Program-made: the position numbers and the translations under genes
Shown: one piece after another, positions 42,431-51,625 of the stretch
Numbering within the stretch: the stretch's first letter is position 1
Layout: each line of letters begins with the position of its first letter
Assembly: GCF_002379085.1 (NCBI RefSeq)
Contig: NZ_NBZW01000016.1
Span: 36,686-100,685 of the forward strand
Length of the DNA stretch: 64,000 bases
Source of the DNA: Polaromonas sp. AET17H-212
GTDB taxonomy: Bacteria; Pseudomonadota; Gammaproteobacteria; Burkholderiales; Burkholderiaceae_C
Direction: 5' to 3'
Notes under the pieces: generated by a model
Seen by the model: the letters and a program-made list of their open reading frames with translations, nothing else
Told to the model about the DNA's origin: nothing
The model's database searches: none

Positions 42431-43717
42431 ATGGCTGACTATTCCCTCGTCTTTACCCTGGTGTTCTCAAGCGCGCTGGTGCTGGTGCTGCTCGCGAAGT
42501 TCTACCTCGCTTCGCGCCAGATCCGCCACGTGGCGCGGCACCGCGACCAGGTGCCGGCCGCCTTTGCCGGCACGATTTCGCTGGCTTCGCACCAGAAAGC
42601 CGCCGACTACACCATCACCAAGGCGCGCTTTGGCCTGCTCGAACTGGCTTTTGGCACGGCCGTGCTGATCGGCTGGACGCTGCTGGGCGGCATCGACCAG
42701 CTGAACCAGGCCCTGGTGAACTCGGGCCTGGCCGCTTACGGCAGCCTGGCGCCGCAACTGGCGCTGCTCGCCGCCTTCGGCCTGGTCAACGGGCTGCTGG
42801 ACCTGCCCTTCACGCTGTACAGCACCTTCCGCATCGAAGAACGCTTCGGCTTCAACAAGATGACGCTCAAGCTGTGGCTGGGCGACCTCGTGAAGTCCCT
42901 GCTGGTCGGCCTCGTGATCGGCCTGCCGATTGTGGCGCTGATTCTCTGGATCATGGGCAGCACCGGTGCCTGGTGGTGGCTCTGGGCCTGGGGCGTGTGG
43001 ATGGGTTTCAACCTGCTGGTGCTGGTGCTCTACCCGACGGTCATCGCGCCGCTGTTCAACAAGTTCCAGCCGCTCGAAGATGAAAGCCTGAAGGCGCGCG
43101 TCACCGCCCTGATGCAGCGCTGCGGCTTTGCCGCCAAGGGCCTGTTTGTGATGGACGGCAGCAAACGTTCGGCCCATGCCAACGCCTACTTCACCGGTTT
43201 TGGCGCCTCCAAACGCGTGGTGTTTTTCGATACCCTGCTCAAGCAGCTGAGCCCGGCCGAGGTCGACGCGGTGCTGGCCCACGAACTCGGCCACTTCAAG
43301 CACAAACACATCATCAAACGCATAGTCGCGATGTTTGCCATGAGCCTGGCCGGTTTTGCGCTGCTGGGCTGGTTGTCCACCCAGGTCTGGTTCTACACCG
43401 GCCTGGGCGTGCGGCCGAACATGAGCGGAAGCAACGACGCCCTGGCCCTGCTGCTCTTCATGCTGGTGGTGCCGCTCTTCAGTTTTTTCATCTCGCCGCT
43501 GTTTGCCCAGCTCTCGCGCAAGCATGAGTTTGAAGCAGACGCCTACGCCATCACGCAGACCGATGGCCGGGATCTGCAAAGCGCCCTGCTCAAGCTCTAC
43601 CAGGACAATGCCAGCACACTGACGCCCGACCCGGTGTATGTGAAGTTTTATTATTCGCACCCGCCGGCCTCGGAGCGGCTGTCCCGCATGGGTGCACCCA
43701 CCGGAACACCCGCATGA
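42431..43717 (+). CDS. M48-family (CAAX/Ste24-like) zinc metallopeptidase
   Basis: A 428-residue inner-membrane protease with multiple helices. The zinc motif is H284ELGH288 (LAHELGHFKHKH), with a third ligand region SRKHEFEADAYA. The N-terminal CAAX-protease M48 extension (TLYSTFRIEERFGFNKMT) is typical of Ste24 relatives. Bacterial members act in membrane protein quality control; the substrate here is unknown. Its stop overlaps the start of the pterin dehydratase gene (ATGA), and the gene order to rsgA suggests one operon. Confidence 0.92.
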   Translation: MADYSLVFTLVFSSALVLVLLAKFYLASRQIRHVARHRDQVPAAFAGTISLASHQKAADYTITKARFGLLELAFGTAVLIGWTLLGGIDQLNQALVNSGLAAYGSLAPQLALLAAFGLVNGLLDLPFTLYSTFRIEERFGFNKMTLKLWLGDLVKSLLVGLVIGLPIVALILWIMGSTGAWWWLWAWGVWMGFNLLVLVLYPTVIAPLFNKFQPLEDESLKARVTALMQRCGFAAKGLFVMDGSKRSAHANAYFTGFGASKRVVFFDTLLKQLSPAEVDAVLAHELGHFKHKHIIKRIVAMFAMSLAGFALLGWLSTQVWFYTGLGVRPNMSGSNDALALLLFMLVVPLFSFFISPLFAQLSRKHEFEADAYAITQTDGRDLQSALLKLYQDNASTLTPDPVYVKFYYSHPPASERLSRMGAPTGTPA

Positions 43718-44034
43718 GCAATCCGATTCACCAGAACCGCCGCGCGCTGAGCGCCACCGAGATCGTCACGCAGCTGAGCCAGCTCAACGGCGAGCAGCCG
43801 CAGGGCTGGCGCCTGATCGACGGTTCGCTGGAAAAAACCTTCAGCTTCAGGAACTTCCACGAGACCATGGGGTTTGCCAACGCCGTGGCTTTCATTGCCA
43901 ATGCCGAGGACCACCACCCGGACCTGGCGCTGAGTTATGGCAAATGCACGGTGCGCTTCAACACGCACGACGTGAACGGCATTTCGGTCAGCGACTTTTT
44001 CTGCGCGTCGAAGGTCGACGCGCTGCTGACTTGA
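43714..44034 (+). CDS. phhB: 4a-hydroxytetrahydrobiopterin dehydratase (pterin-4a-carbinolamine dehydratase)
   Basis: A 106-residue protein with the family core FSFRNFHETMGFANAVAF and the active-site segment AEDHHPDLALSYGKCTVRF, ending THDVNGISVSDFFCA. It dehydrates the pterin made by phenylalanine hydroxylase or, in bacteria lacking it, a molybdopterin-related pterin. No phhA is adjacent. It overlaps the M48 gene by four bases, and rsgA overlaps its stop. Confidence 0.92.
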   Translation: MSNPIHQNRRALSATEIVTQLSQLNGEQPQGWRLIDGSLEKTFSFRNFHETMGFANAVAFIANAEDHHPDLALSYGKCTVRFNTHDVNGISVSDFFCASKVDALLT

Positions 44035-44978
44035 CCACAGTTTCATCCGCCGGGACCCTGCCCGGCCTGGTGGTGGCCGGTTTCGGCCGGCATTGCCTGG
44101 TGGAAACGCCCGACGGCCAGCGCCTGATCTGCCACCCGCGCGGCAAGAAAAGCCAGGCCGTCGTCGGCGACCGCGTGTTGTGGCTGCCCTCGCAGGACGA
44201 AGGCACGATCGAGAAGGTGGAAAAACGCAGCAACCTGTTCTACCGGCAGGACGACATGCGCACCAAGTCGTTCGCGGCCAACCTCGACCAGGTGCTGATC
44301 CTGATCGCGGCCGAACCCGAGTTTTCGGAGAGCCAGCTGACGCGCGCGCTGATCGCGGCCGAGGCCGAACGCATCACGCCCATCATCGCGCTGAACAAAA
44401 GCGACCTGGCCGAACCCTTTGCCCGCGCCTGGGCCAAGCTGGCGCCCTACCGCGCCATGGGTTACCAGGTGGTGCCGCTGGCGGTGAAGCCGAAAACCGA
44501 CACGCCCGTCGCCAACGACGCGCAAACCGCCCAGTTGCGCGAACTGCTGCGCGGCAAAAAAACGCTGGTGCTGGGCCCTTCCGGCGCCGGCAAGAGCAGC
44601 CTGACCAACCTGCTGATTCCGGGCGCGCAGGTGCTGACCGCGGAAATCTCGCAGGCGCTCAATTCCGGCAAACACACGACCACCAGCACCACGCTGTACT
44701 GGCTCGACGACGCCAGAACCAGCGCGCTGATCGATTCGCCGGGCTTCCAGGAGTTCGGCCTGCACCACATCGAGCCGATGCAGCTGGCCAACTACATGCC
44801 CGACCTCAAGGTCCATGCGCAGGACTGCAAGTTCTACAACTGCACGCATCTGCACGAACCCGGCTGCGGCGTGATTTCAGAGGTCAAATCGGCCTCTGGC
44901 CCAAGCGGAATAAGCGCCAACCGCTATCGTTTGTATAGCGAATTGTTCGCCGAGCTGTCGCAGCCCCCGCGTTACTGA
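44031..44978 (+). CDS. rsgA: Ribosome small-subunit-dependent GTPase A
   Basis: A 315-residue circularly permuted GTPase for late 30S maturation. An OB fold ([20 protein letters not shown]) is followed by G4 NKSD, G1 [13 protein letters not shown], a G2 region with HTTTST, G3 [10 protein letters not shown], and a zinc knuckle [16 protein letters not shown]. The most sensible start is TTG 44031, overlapping the previous gene's TGA (TTGA); there is no ATG before the OB fold. Its end overlaps the convergent hisC stop by seven bases. Confidence 0.94.
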   Translation: MTTVSSAGTLPGLVVAGFGRHCLVETPDGQRLICHPRGKKSQAVVGDRVLWLPSQDEGTIEKVEKRSNLFYRQDDMRTKSFAANLDQVLILIAAEPEFSESQLTRALIAAEAERITPIIALNKSDLAEPFARAWAKLAPYRAMGYQVVPLAVKPKTDTPVANDAQTAQLRELLRGKKTLVLGPSGAGKSSLTNLLIPGAQVLTAEISQALNSGKHTTTSTTLYWLDDARTSALIDSPGFQEFGLHHIEPMQLANYMPDLKVHAQDCKFYNCTHLHEPGCGVISEVKSASGPSGISANRYRLYSELFAELSQPPRY

Positions 44979-46045
44979 GCGCTCACCAGCGCGCGGCAGG
45001 CATCCACCAGCGCCGCGCACTGCGCCGGCGTTCCCACGCTGATGCGCAGGTACTGCTCGATACGCGGCAGCCTGAAATGGCGCACCAGGATACGCTGCTC
45101 ACGCAAGCCCGCGGCCAGGGCCGCGGCGTCATGTGCGGGGTGGCGAACCATCAGGAAGTTCGCCTGCGAGGGCAACACCTCGAAGCCCAGGTCCTGCAGG
45201 TCGCGGCGCAAGCCCTCGCGGCTTTGCATCACGGCCGTGCGGGTCTGCTCGAAATAGGCGCGGTCCTGGTAGGCCGCGGTGGCGCCGGCCAGCGCCAGGC
45301 GGTCCAGCGGGTAGGAGTTGAAGCTGTCTTTCACCACTTCCAACGCTTCGATCAGGTGCCGCTGGCCGGCGGCAAAACCCACACGCAGCCCCGCCAGCGA
45401 ACGCGACTTGGACAGGGTCTGCACCACCAGCAGGTTCGGGTAACGGCTGACCAGGCCGATGGCGCTTTCGCCGCCAAAATCCACATAGGCTTCATCGACC
45501 AGCACCACCGACCGGCTGTGCTGCTGCAGCAACTGCGCGATGTCCGCCAGCGGCAGGCCGGTGCCGGTCGGCGCATTCGGGTTGGCGATGACCACGCCGC
45601 CGCAGGGCGCCCGGTACTGCGCCACGTCGATACGCAGGGCGGCGTCCAGTGGAACGATCCCGGCCTCAATGCCGTACAGCCCGCAATACACCTTGTAGAA
45701 GCTGTAGCTGATGTCCGGCATCAGCACCGGCTTGCCCTGGCGGAAGAAGGCGAAAAAGGCATGCGCCAGCACTTCGTCCGAGCCGTTGCCGGCGAACACC
45801 TGGCTGGCAGCGATGTCGTGGAAGTCCGCGATCGCCTGGCGCAGCCCGGCCGCCTGCGGGTCGGGGTAAAGCTGCAGCCCCTCCTGCGCTGCAGCACGGA
45901 TGGCAGCAACCACCCGCGGCGAGGGCGGGTAAGGATTTTCGTTGGTGTTGAGTTTGACCAGCCCCTCGATCAGGGGCTGCTCGCCCGGCGTGTAAGGCAC
46001 CAGCCCCCGAAGCGCCGGACTCCAGAACGATGTCGCGTCAGACAT
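44972..46045 (-). CDS. hisC: Histidinol-phosphate aminotransferase
   Basis: A 357-residue PLP fold-type I aminotransferase: [61 protein letters not shown] and the PLP lysine in [18 protein letters not shown]. It converts imidazole-acetol phosphate and glutamate to histidinol phosphate. It is not in a his operon here, so it may be a second copy. The CobD-like gene is 26 bases upstream on the same strand; E. coli-type CobD/HisC confusion is excluded by the motif set. Confidence 0.92.
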   Translation of the reverse strand: MSDATSFWSPALRGLVPYTPGEQPLIEGLVKLNTNENPYPPSPRVVAAIRAAAQEGLQLYPDPQAAGLRQAIADFHDIAASQVFAGNGSDEVLAHAFFAFFRQGKPVLMPDISYSFYKVYCGLYGIEAGIVPLDAALRIDVAQYRAPCGGVVIANPNAPTGTGLPLADIAQLLQQHSRSVVLVDEAYVDFGGESAIGLVSRYPNLLVVQTLSKSRSLAGLRVGFAAGQRHLIEALEVVKDSFNSYPLDRLALAGATAAYQDRAYFEQTRTAVMQSREGLRRDLQDLGFEVLPSQANFLMVRHPAHDAAALAAGLREQRILVRHFRLPRIEQYLRISVGTPAQCAALVDACRALVSAQ

Positions 46046-46071
46046 GCGCAGGCAACGTCAGTGGCAAACGG

Positions 46072-47079
46072 TCAGCCCAGCAGGCGCGCCAGCGTCAGCA
46101 GCGCCAGCAGCATCATCCAGAGCACCACCGAGCGCCAGACCAGGCCCACGATGCTGCGCAGGTGCCCGACCTCCGGCTCGCGCCCCGGCGTGCTCTCGGT
46201 GGCCTGCAGGTCGCCCGCATCGATGCCGTCGGCCTGGAAGCCCTGGGTGGCGTCGGGGGAAAACGTGGCTTTCAGCGCTTCGCCGCCCAGGCGCACGTTG
46301 ACGGCCCCCGAGGTCGCGGCCAGGATCACACCGTCGTTGCGGTTTTCCGGGCCCGCGGGCGCACGCTGCATGTAGTTGCGCCAGCCGTCGATCGCGTCCT
46401 CGAAGCTGCCGACGACCGCGAACCCCAGCGAGGTCAGGCGCGCCGGCACGTAGTCGATCACGCCCCAGGCCCGCGCCGCGGCCTGCTGCAGGGCCGGGCT
46501 CGCGCCCTCGCCGGTGGATTTGGACTTGTAGGCCCAGTAGCGCGAGACAAACTCGGCCATGCGGTACAACACGGCACCGGCCGGTCCCAGGCCCAGCGCC
46601 GCCAGCACCGAGAACCAGGCCAGCACGCCAAACACGTGGCGGTGCGCGGCCAGCACCGAAAACTCGATCACATGGCGCACGATTTCGCTGCGCGGCAGCT
46701 CGCTGGCATCGACCTGACGCCACTGCGCCAGCAGCTCGCGCGCGGTCGCTTCGTCGCCGTCGTCCAGCGCATCGCGTATGTCGGTGAAATAGTGGCTGAA
46801 CTGGCGAAAGCCGAGCGTCACGTAAAGCACGGCCACGCTCCAGGCAAAGGCCAGCACGCCGTTCACGCTCCACAGCAGCCAGTGCACGACCAGGGTCAGC
46901 AGGGCCGGCCCCACCACCGCCGTGGCCCAGGCGATCCAGCCATGTTGCGGCTTGCCGGCGTCCAGGCTGCGGCTGGCCCAGCGCGCCCAGCGGCGCAAAC
47001 CGGCATGAATCGGGTTGCCACGCGCCAGCGGCCGCGCCTGTTCGATGATGAGTGCAAACAAAACAGCAAAAAAACTCAT
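46072..47079 (-). CDS. CobD/CbiB-family membrane protein
   Basis: A 335-residue inner-membrane protein starting MSFFAVLFALIIEQARPL, with RQFSHYFTDIRDALDDGD, EFSVLAAHRHVFGVLAWFSV, RMAEFVSRYWAYKS and VIDYVPARLTSLGFAVVGSF, all typical of the CobD/CbiB family that attaches aminopropanol to cobyrinic acid. In Burkholderiales such genes often stand alone, as here, so a B12 role is uncertain. It is 26 bases upstream of hisC on the same strand. Confidence 0.8.
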   Translation of the reverse strand: MSFFAVLFALIIEQARPLARGNPIHAGLRRWARWASRSLDAGKPQHGWIAWATAVVGPALLTLVVHWLLWSVNGVLAFAWSVAVLYVTLGFRQFSHYFTDIRDALDDGDEATARELLAQWRQVDASELPRSEIVRHVIEFSVLAAHRHVFGVLAWFSVLAALGLGPAGAVLYRMAEFVSRYWAYKSKSTGEGASPALQQAAARAWGVIDYVPARLTSLGFAVVGSFEDAIDGWRNYMQRAPAGPENRNDGVILAATSGAVNVRLGGEALKATFSPDATQGFQADGIDAGDLQATESTPGREPEVGHLRSIVGLVWRSVVLWMMLLALLTLARLLG

Positions 47080-47092
47080 GCGCAATGATACT

Positions 47093-47213
47093 GCCCCCAC
47101 GGTCGCTCACTGCGTGTAGCTCCCTGCCCCCCGAGGGGGCCGCTGCGCCTGCGGTCTGGCAAAGCCAGTCCCGCGGCCCCTGCTTGAAAAGAGGACGCCT
47201 CCGCGTGCTTCCT
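47093..47213 (+). repeat. Family B intergenic repeat
   Basis: It reads GCCCCCACGGTCGCTCACTG, CGTGTAGCTCCCTGCCCCCC, GAGGGGGCCGCTGCGCCTGC, then a GGTCTGGCAAAGCCAGTCC hairpin, GCGGCCCCTGCTTGAAA and GAGGACGC. It fills most of the gap between the CobD-like and NudL-like genes. The unit contains three successive GC hairpins. Confidence 0.9.
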
Positions 47214-47219
47214 GGTTAT

Positions 47220-47924
47220 TCAGGCGCTCAGGAAACGGTAAAGATTGCGCAGCATGCCGGCCGTCGCGCCCCAGATGTAACGCTCTTTCGCGTCCGCACC
47301 CTCATCCCCCGTGTAGGGCATGGACAGCCACTGGCGCAGTACACCGTCGAATTCAAACTCGTGGCGCTGGTGGTTGGACGGGTCCATCAGGTAACGCAGC
47401 GGCACTTCAAAAATATCGGCCACCTCGGACGGGCTGGGCTGCAGCGCAAAACCCGGCCGCACCAGCGCAACGACCGGCGTGATGATGAAGGCCGTGCCGG
47501 TGACATAAGTGGGCAGGATGCCCAGCACCTCCACATGCTCGCGCGTCAGGCCGATTTCTTCGTGCGCCTCGCGCAGGGCCGTGTCCACCGCATCGTGGTC
47601 GGTCTCGTCGGTCTTGCCGCCGGGCAGTGCAATCTGGCCGGAATGGGTGGACATGTTGCCGGCCCGCTCCGTCAGCAACAGCGTCAGTTCATCACGCATG
47701 ACCAGCGGCAGCAGCACCGCCGCCAGCGCCGGCTCGCGGTTGGAAAATCTTTTCTCGACGCTGTGCTCCGGCGTCCAGACCGGTGGATGCCGGAAACGCT
47801 GGCGCAGGGCCTGCGGCGTGAGCTCCTGCGCCGGCACGCCGGACAGGTGCGTGTCCACCCCGATCACCGGAATGCTGCGGGGATCGAAGGTTGGCAAAGG
47901 CGTGGTGAACCGGGGCGTCGTCAT
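47220..47924 (-). CDS. NUDIX hydrolase, CoA diphosphatase (NudL) type
   Basis: A 234-residue hydrolase. The CoA-specific motif LLTERAGNMSTHSGQIALPGG directly precedes the NUDIX box GGKTDETDHDAVDTALREAH continuing EEIGL. This pair defines the NudL/YeaB branch, which splits CoA into phosphopantetheine and ADP. It is downstream of rplS on the minus strand, but a terminator intervenes, so it probably has its own promoter. Confidence 0.87.
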   Translation of the reverse strand: MTTPRFTTPLPTFDPRSIPVIGVDTHLSGVPAQELTPQALRQRFRHPPVWTPEHSVEKRFSNREPALAAVLLPLVMRDELTLLLTERAGNMSTHSGQIALPGGKTDETDHDAVDTALREAHEEIGLTREHVEVLGILPTYVTGTAFIITPVVALVRPGFALQPSPSEVADIFEVPLRYLMDPSNHQRHEFEFDGVLRQWLSMPYTGDEGADAKERYIWGATAGMLRNLYRFLSA

Positions 47925-47948
47925 GAGAACGCAAGATTAACAGGGCGT

Positions 47949-47979
47949 AAAAAAAGCCGCTCCGGAGAGCGGCTTTTTT
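47949..47979. terminator. Rho-independent terminator of the ribosomal/tRNA methylation operon
   Basis: AAAAAAA-GCCGCTC-cgga-GAGCGGC-TTTTTT lies 16-46 bases past the rplS stop. The A and T runs make it work on both strands. Confidence 0.93.
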
Positions 47980-47994
47980 GCGGGCCGGCTGTTT

Positions 47995-48360
47995 TTAGGC
48001 AGCTTTGGCGCCCAGCTTTTCCTTGATACGCGCCGACTTGCCGCTGCGGCTGCGCAGGTAGTACAGCTTGGCACGACGCACGTCACCACGGCGTTTGACT
48101 TCGATCTTGGCGATCAGCGGGCTGTAGACCTGGAAGGTCCGCTCGACGCCTTCACCATTGGAGATCTTGCGCACGATGAAGCTGGAGTTCAGGCCGCGGT
48201 TGCGCTTGGCAATCACGACGCCTTCAAAAGCCTGCATACGCTTGCGGGTACCTTCAACCACGTTGACGCTGACAATCACGGTGTCGCCGGGGGCATACAC
48301 GGGGATGGTCTTGTTCAGGCGGGCAATTTCTTCCTGCTCTAGGGTCTGGATCAGATTCAT
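47995..48360 (-). CDS. rplS: 50S ribosomal protein L19
   Basis: A 121-residue L19 at the 30S-50S interface. [45 protein letters not shown] and [20 protein letters not shown] are diagnostic. It is the last gene of rpsP-rimM-trmD-rplS, 131 bases after trmD, and ends at a strong terminator. Confidence 0.98.
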   Translation of the reverse strand: MNLIQTLEQEEIARLNKTIPVYAPGDTVIVSVNVVEGTRKRMQAFEGVVIAKRNRGLNSSFIVRKISNGEGVERTFQVYSPLIAKIEVKRRGDVRRAKLYYLRSRSGKSARIKEKLGAKAA

Positions 48361-48491
48361 GATTTATTCCATCTAACTTTTTCGTTCATACACGCGCTAC
48401 GCTAAAGACCGCAAATCCATGGACACATCAAGGATGGTCAAGATGGTTGCAGTGGCCGCCAGAGGACCGAAAAGCCTTTGATTATAGCCAT

Positions 48492-49271
48492 TTATGGCTT
48501 TGAGCCCTTTTGGGCCGGCAGATCGCCCAGAAATGCCTCGTCGGCGGCCGTCAGGCTGCCGGCTGCGCGGGCCTTGTTCAGCAGTTCGGGCCGGTGCTGC
48601 CGGGTCAGGGCCAGGCGCTGCTCGCGGCGCCAGCGCTCGATGTGGCCGTGGTTGCCCGACAACAGCGTCTCTGGCACAGTCTGGCCGCGCCAGGTCTCGG
48701 GCCGGGTGTAATGCGGGCAGTCGAGCAGGCCGTCGAGCGCCGGGTTGAAACTGTCGAACTGGTGGCTGCCCTCGTCGTTGAGCACGCCAGGCTGCAGGCG
48801 CGCCACCGCGTCCAGCAAGGCCATCGCGGCAATTTCACCGCCGGACAGCACAAAGTCACCCAGGCTGACCTGCTGGTCTACATAGGTATCGATAAAACGC
48901 TGGTCCAGGCCCTCGTACCGGCCGCAGACCAGCACCGCCCCGGAGCCGGCCGACCAGGCCTGCACGCCCGTGTGGTCCAGCGGGCGGCCAATTGGCGAAA
49001 ACAGGACCACCGGCGCCTGCTGGCCGGCCGGCTCGGCGCGCTCCTCGCGGATTTTTTCAAGACAACGCGCCAGCGGCTCGGCCAGCATCACCATGCCGGG
49101 ACCGCCGCCAAAGGAGCGGTCGTCCACCCGGCGGTAGTTGCCTTCGGCAAAATCGCGCGGGTTCCACAACTTCACCTCGACCAGACCGGATTCATAGGCG
49201 CGGCGCGTCACGCCGCTGGTCAGAAACGGCGCAAACAGCTCGGGGAAAAGTGTGATGACGTCAAAACGCAT
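48492..49271 (-). CDS. trmD: tRNA (guanine-N1-)-methyltransferase
   Basis: A 259-residue SPOUT methyltransferase that modifies G37 of tRNA to prevent frameshifting. It starts MRFDVITLFPELFAPFLTSG; the knot has VVLFSPIGRPLDHTGVQAW, CGRYEGLDQRFIDTYVDQQ and LGDFVLSGGEIAAMALLDA. It is separated from rimM by 160 bases that are mostly a family B repeat, an unusual interruption of this operon. Confidence 0.97.
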   Translation of the reverse strand: MRFDVITLFPELFAPFLTSGVTRRAYESGLVEVKLWNPRDFAEGNYRRVDDRSFGGGPGMVMLAEPLARCLEKIREERAEPAGQQAPVVLFSPIGRPLDHTGVQAWSAGSGAVLVCGRYEGLDQRFIDTYVDQQVSLGDFVLSGGEIAAMALLDAVARLQPGVLNDEGSHQFDSFNPALDGLLDCPHYTRPETWRGQTVPETLLSGNHGHIERWRREQRLALTRQHRPELLNKARAAGSLTAADEAFLGDLPAQKGSKP

Positions 49272-49334
49272 GGAGATCTATTTTGCATCGAGCCGCCCCC
49301 AACAAGTTCAGCGCGTTAGCTGGGCTCGCCGCAC

Positions 49335-49434
49335 TTTCAAACAGGGGCCGCGGGTCCGGCTCCGCCGGCCCGCAGGCGCAGCGCCCCCTCGGGGGGCAGA
49401 GAGCTACGCGCAGCGAGCGAACGTGGGGGCTCTA
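49335..49434 (-). repeat. Family B repeat inside the rimM-trmD junction
   Basis: On the minus strand it starts with the rimM stop codon, TAG-AGCCCCCACGTTCGCTC, and continues CTCTGCCCCCCGAGGGGGCG, CTGCGCCTGCGGGCC and CGCGGCCCCTGTTTGAAAG. Its hairpins could lower readthrough from rimM to trmD or act as a processing site. Confidence 0.9.
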
Positions 49435-50007
49435 GTAATCAGGCTGCCAGTCCACCGTGATGGTCTTGCCCGGCAGATCGACGGCGTCCACATAGGCGGC
49501 CACAAAGGGAATCATGCGCTCCAGGGTCTGCTCGCCTTCGGTGTATTCGACACACAGCACCGAATGCGGGCCGGTGGCCATCAGGTCGCGCACCTTGCCC
49601 AGGGCCACGCCTTCGCGGTTGACCACATTCAGGCCCAGCAGGTCGACCCAGTAATACTCGTCCTTGCCGGCCTTGGGGAAGCTGCTGCGCGGCACAAAAA
49701 TGCGCGCGCCGCGCAGGGCCTCGGCCGGCGTGCGGTCGTCGACGCCTTCGAACTTGGCCACCACGGAGTCGGAATGGGTTTTGGATTCGCTGACCGTCAG
49801 CACCACGGTGCCGGAGAAAGCGTCAAAACCGGGACGGTGTTTGGTATCCGGCGGCTGCAGAAACCAGCGGCCGGATGAAAAAAGCGCCTCGGAGGAGGCG
49901 CTGTGAGCCAGGATTTTCACCCAGCCCTTGACGCCCCAGGCGTCAAGAATGCGCCCGACTTCAACCGCATCGTCTGGCAGGCCAGACGACTCAAGGCCGG
50001 GCAACAT
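49432..50007 (-). CDS. rimM: Ribosome maturation factor
   Basis: A 191-residue 16S processing factor binding S19 in the 30S head. AVEVGRILDAWGVKGWVKIL, DRTPAEALRGARIFVPRSSF, DEYYWVDLLGLNVVNREGVA and a PRC-barrel end (RMIPFVAAYVDAVDLPGKTI) are characteristic. It starts at ATG 50005-50007, 15 bases after rpsP. Its TAG stop is the first codon of a family B repeat. Confidence 0.96.
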   Translation of the reverse strand: MLPGLESSGLPDDAVEVGRILDAWGVKGWVKILAHSASSEALFSSGRWFLQPPDTKHRPGFDAFSGTVVLTVSESKTHSDSVVAKFEGVDDRTPAEALRGARIFVPRSSFPKAGKDEYYWVDLLGLNVVNREGVALGKVRDLMATGPHSVLCVEYTEGEQTLERMIPFVAAYVDAVDLPGKTITVDWQPDY

Positions 50008-50022
50008 TCAGGAACCCGACAA

Positions 50023-50283
50023 TCAGGCAGCCTTGGGAGCTGCAGCAGCGCCCTGCTTGACCAGGCGCAGCACGGTGGGGGACGCTTGTGCGCCCACGCC
50101 GAGCCAGTGGGTCAGGCGGTCCTGCTCGATGCGCAGGCCTTCTTCGCCACCTTTGGCAATCGGGTTGTAAAAACCGATGCGTTCGATGAAACGGCCATCG
50201 CGGCGGACGCGTTTGTCAGCCACAACAATATTGAAAAATGGACGGTGCTTAGAACCGCCGCGCGAGAGTCGGATGACGACCAT
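50023..50283 (-). CDS. rpsP: 30S ribosomal protein S16
   Basis: An 86-residue S16: [41 protein letters not shown], and [16 protein letters not shown]. It is the first gene of the rpsP-rimM-trmD-rplS operon; its promoter should lie in the 182 bases before the divergent acetyltransferase gene. Confidence 0.98.
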   Translation of the reverse strand: MVVIRLSRGGSKHRPFFNIVVADKRVRRDGRFIERIGFYNPIAKGGEEGLRIEQDRLTHWLGVGAQASPTVLRLVKQGAAAAPKAA

Positions 50284-50465
50284 GATTTATCCTTCGGGTG
50301 GTGAGGTGAAAAAAAACACCCCAAAATGTTCCTGCAGCGCTTGAGACACACGACATGGCACCCGGCCAGCGAAATGCTGCAAAGCCGCAGATTATAACCC
50401 GCGGCTTGCCGCTGTCCCACCCGCTGCGCTCCTCCAATGTTCTTTCAACCCCTATTTGGCACGCC

Positions 50466-51023
50466 ATGACCCTCCTGAGAGCCAGCCTTGACACCGATTT
50501 GCCGGCCATCACCGCCATTTACGCCCACCATGTGCTCAACGGCACCGGCACCTTTGAAACCGAACCGCCCAGCGTGACCGACATGGCCACGCGCCGCGCC
50601 GACGTGTTGTCCAAGGGCCTGCCCTATCTGGTCGCCGAAGAAGGCGGCGAGGTCGTCGGTTTTGCCTACGGCAACTGGTTCAAGCCACGGCCGGCCTACC
50701 GCTACTCGGTGGAGGATTCGATTTACCTGGCTCCCGGCCAGCAAGGCAAAGGCCTGGGCCGCGCCCTGCTGAGCGAACTGCTGGCACGTTGCGAGGCCGC
50801 CGGCATCCGCAAGATCATGGCCATCATCGGGGACTCGGCCAACGCCGGTTCGGTCGGCCTGCACCGCGCGCTCGGCTTCACGCTGGTGGGCGTCGTCGAG
50901 TCCTGCGGCTGGAAAATGGGCGCCTGGCGTGATATTGTCATCATGCAAAAAACACTGGGCGCCGGCGACACCACGCCACCCCTGGATGCCGCGCCCCCAT
51001 CTTCCCCACCCTCCAGCCCCTGA
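50466..51023 (+). CDS. GNAT N-acetyltransferase (phosphinothricin/MnaT-like)
   Basis: A 185-residue acetyltransferase: MTLLRASLDTDLPAITAIYA, HHVLNGTGTFETEPPS, VEDSIYLAPGQQGKGLGRAL (acetyl-CoA loop Q-x2-G-x-G) and GSVGLHRALGFTLVGVVESC. The arrangement matches the Pat/bar and MnaT (YncA) branch, which acetylates amino acid analogues such as methionine sulfoximine. The C-terminal 20 residues are a Pro/Ser-rich tail. Start ATG 50466; the frame upstream is non-homologous. Confidence 0.88.
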   Translation: MTLLRASLDTDLPAITAIYAHHVLNGTGTFETEPPSVTDMATRRADVLSKGLPYLVAEEGGEVVGFAYGNWFKPRPAYRYSVEDSIYLAPGQQGKGLGRALLSELLARCEAAGIRKIMAIIGDSANAGSVGLHRALGFTLVGVVESCGWKMGAWRDIVIMQKTLGAGDTTPPLDAAPPSSPPSSP

Positions 51024-51031
51024 CTGCCTCC

Positions 51032-51490
51032 ATGACAAACAAGAACAAGACCCTGGCCGCCTGGCTGGCTTTTGCCGGCGGCCAGCTGGGCATCCATCGC
51101 CTTTACCTGCACGGCTGGCGCGACCTGCTGGCCTGGCTGCACCCTCTGGCCGCTGCCCTGGGCTGGTGGGGCATTCAGCGCGTGCGGCTCTACGGCCAGG
51201 ACGACCAGCTGGCGTGGGTGCTGGTGCCGCTGCTCGGTTTCACCCTGGCAGCCACGGCGCTGACGGCGATTTATTACGGCCTGATGGCACCCGAAAAATG
51301 GAATGCCAAACACAACCCGGCGGCCGCGCCGGACAGTGCTTGCGGCAAAACCAACTGGATCACCATGGCGGCCGTGATCCTGGCCCTGCTGTTCGGCACG
51401 ATTGCGCTGATGTCCAGCATCGTGTTCAGCTTCCAGCGCTACTTTGAATACCAGGTCGAAGAAGCGCGCAAGATCAGCCAACAGAGATAG
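51032..51490 (+). CDS. TM2-domain-like membrane protein
   Basis: A 152-residue protein with a TM2-like start, MTNKNKTLAAWLAFAGGQLG followed by IHRLYLHG, four hydrophobic segments in all and a charged C-terminus (VEEARKISQQR). It begins eight bases after the acetyltransferase gene, so both are likely on one transcript. Its TAG stop is the first codon of a family B repeat. Function unknown. Confidence 0.75.
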   Translation: MTNKNKTLAAWLAFAGGQLGIHRLYLHGWRDLLAWLHPLAAALGWWGIQRVRLYGQDDQLAWVLVPLLGFTLAATALTAIYYGLMAPEKWNAKHNPAAAPDSACGKTNWITMAAVILALLFGTIALMSSIVFSFQRYFEYQVEEARKISQQR

Positions 51491-51610
51491 AGCCCCCACG
51501 GTTGCTCACTGCGTGTAGCGCCCTGCCCCCCCGAGGGGGCCGCCGCGCCTGCGGTCTGGCAAAGCCAGTCCCGCGGCCCCTGCTTGAAGGAGAGAGCCCC
51601 GCGTGCTCCT
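51489..51610 (+). repeat. Family B intergenic repeat directly after a stop codon
   Basis: It begins in the TAG stop of the TM2-like gene (TAG-AGCCCCCACGGTTGCTC) and runs TGCCCCCCCGAGGGGGCCGC, the GGTCTGGCAAAGCCAGTCC hairpin, GCGGCCCCTGCTTGAAGGAG and AGCCCCGCGTGCTC. It is nearly identical to the copy at 47093-47213. Confidence 0.9.
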
Positions 51611-51625
51611 ACCGAAGTCCGGCGG

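Noticed and set aside
46072..47079. Evidence for a cobalamin biosynthesis locus
   Set aside because: Only a CobD/CbiB-family gene is present, beside hisC; no other cob genes or cobalamin riboswitch are seen.
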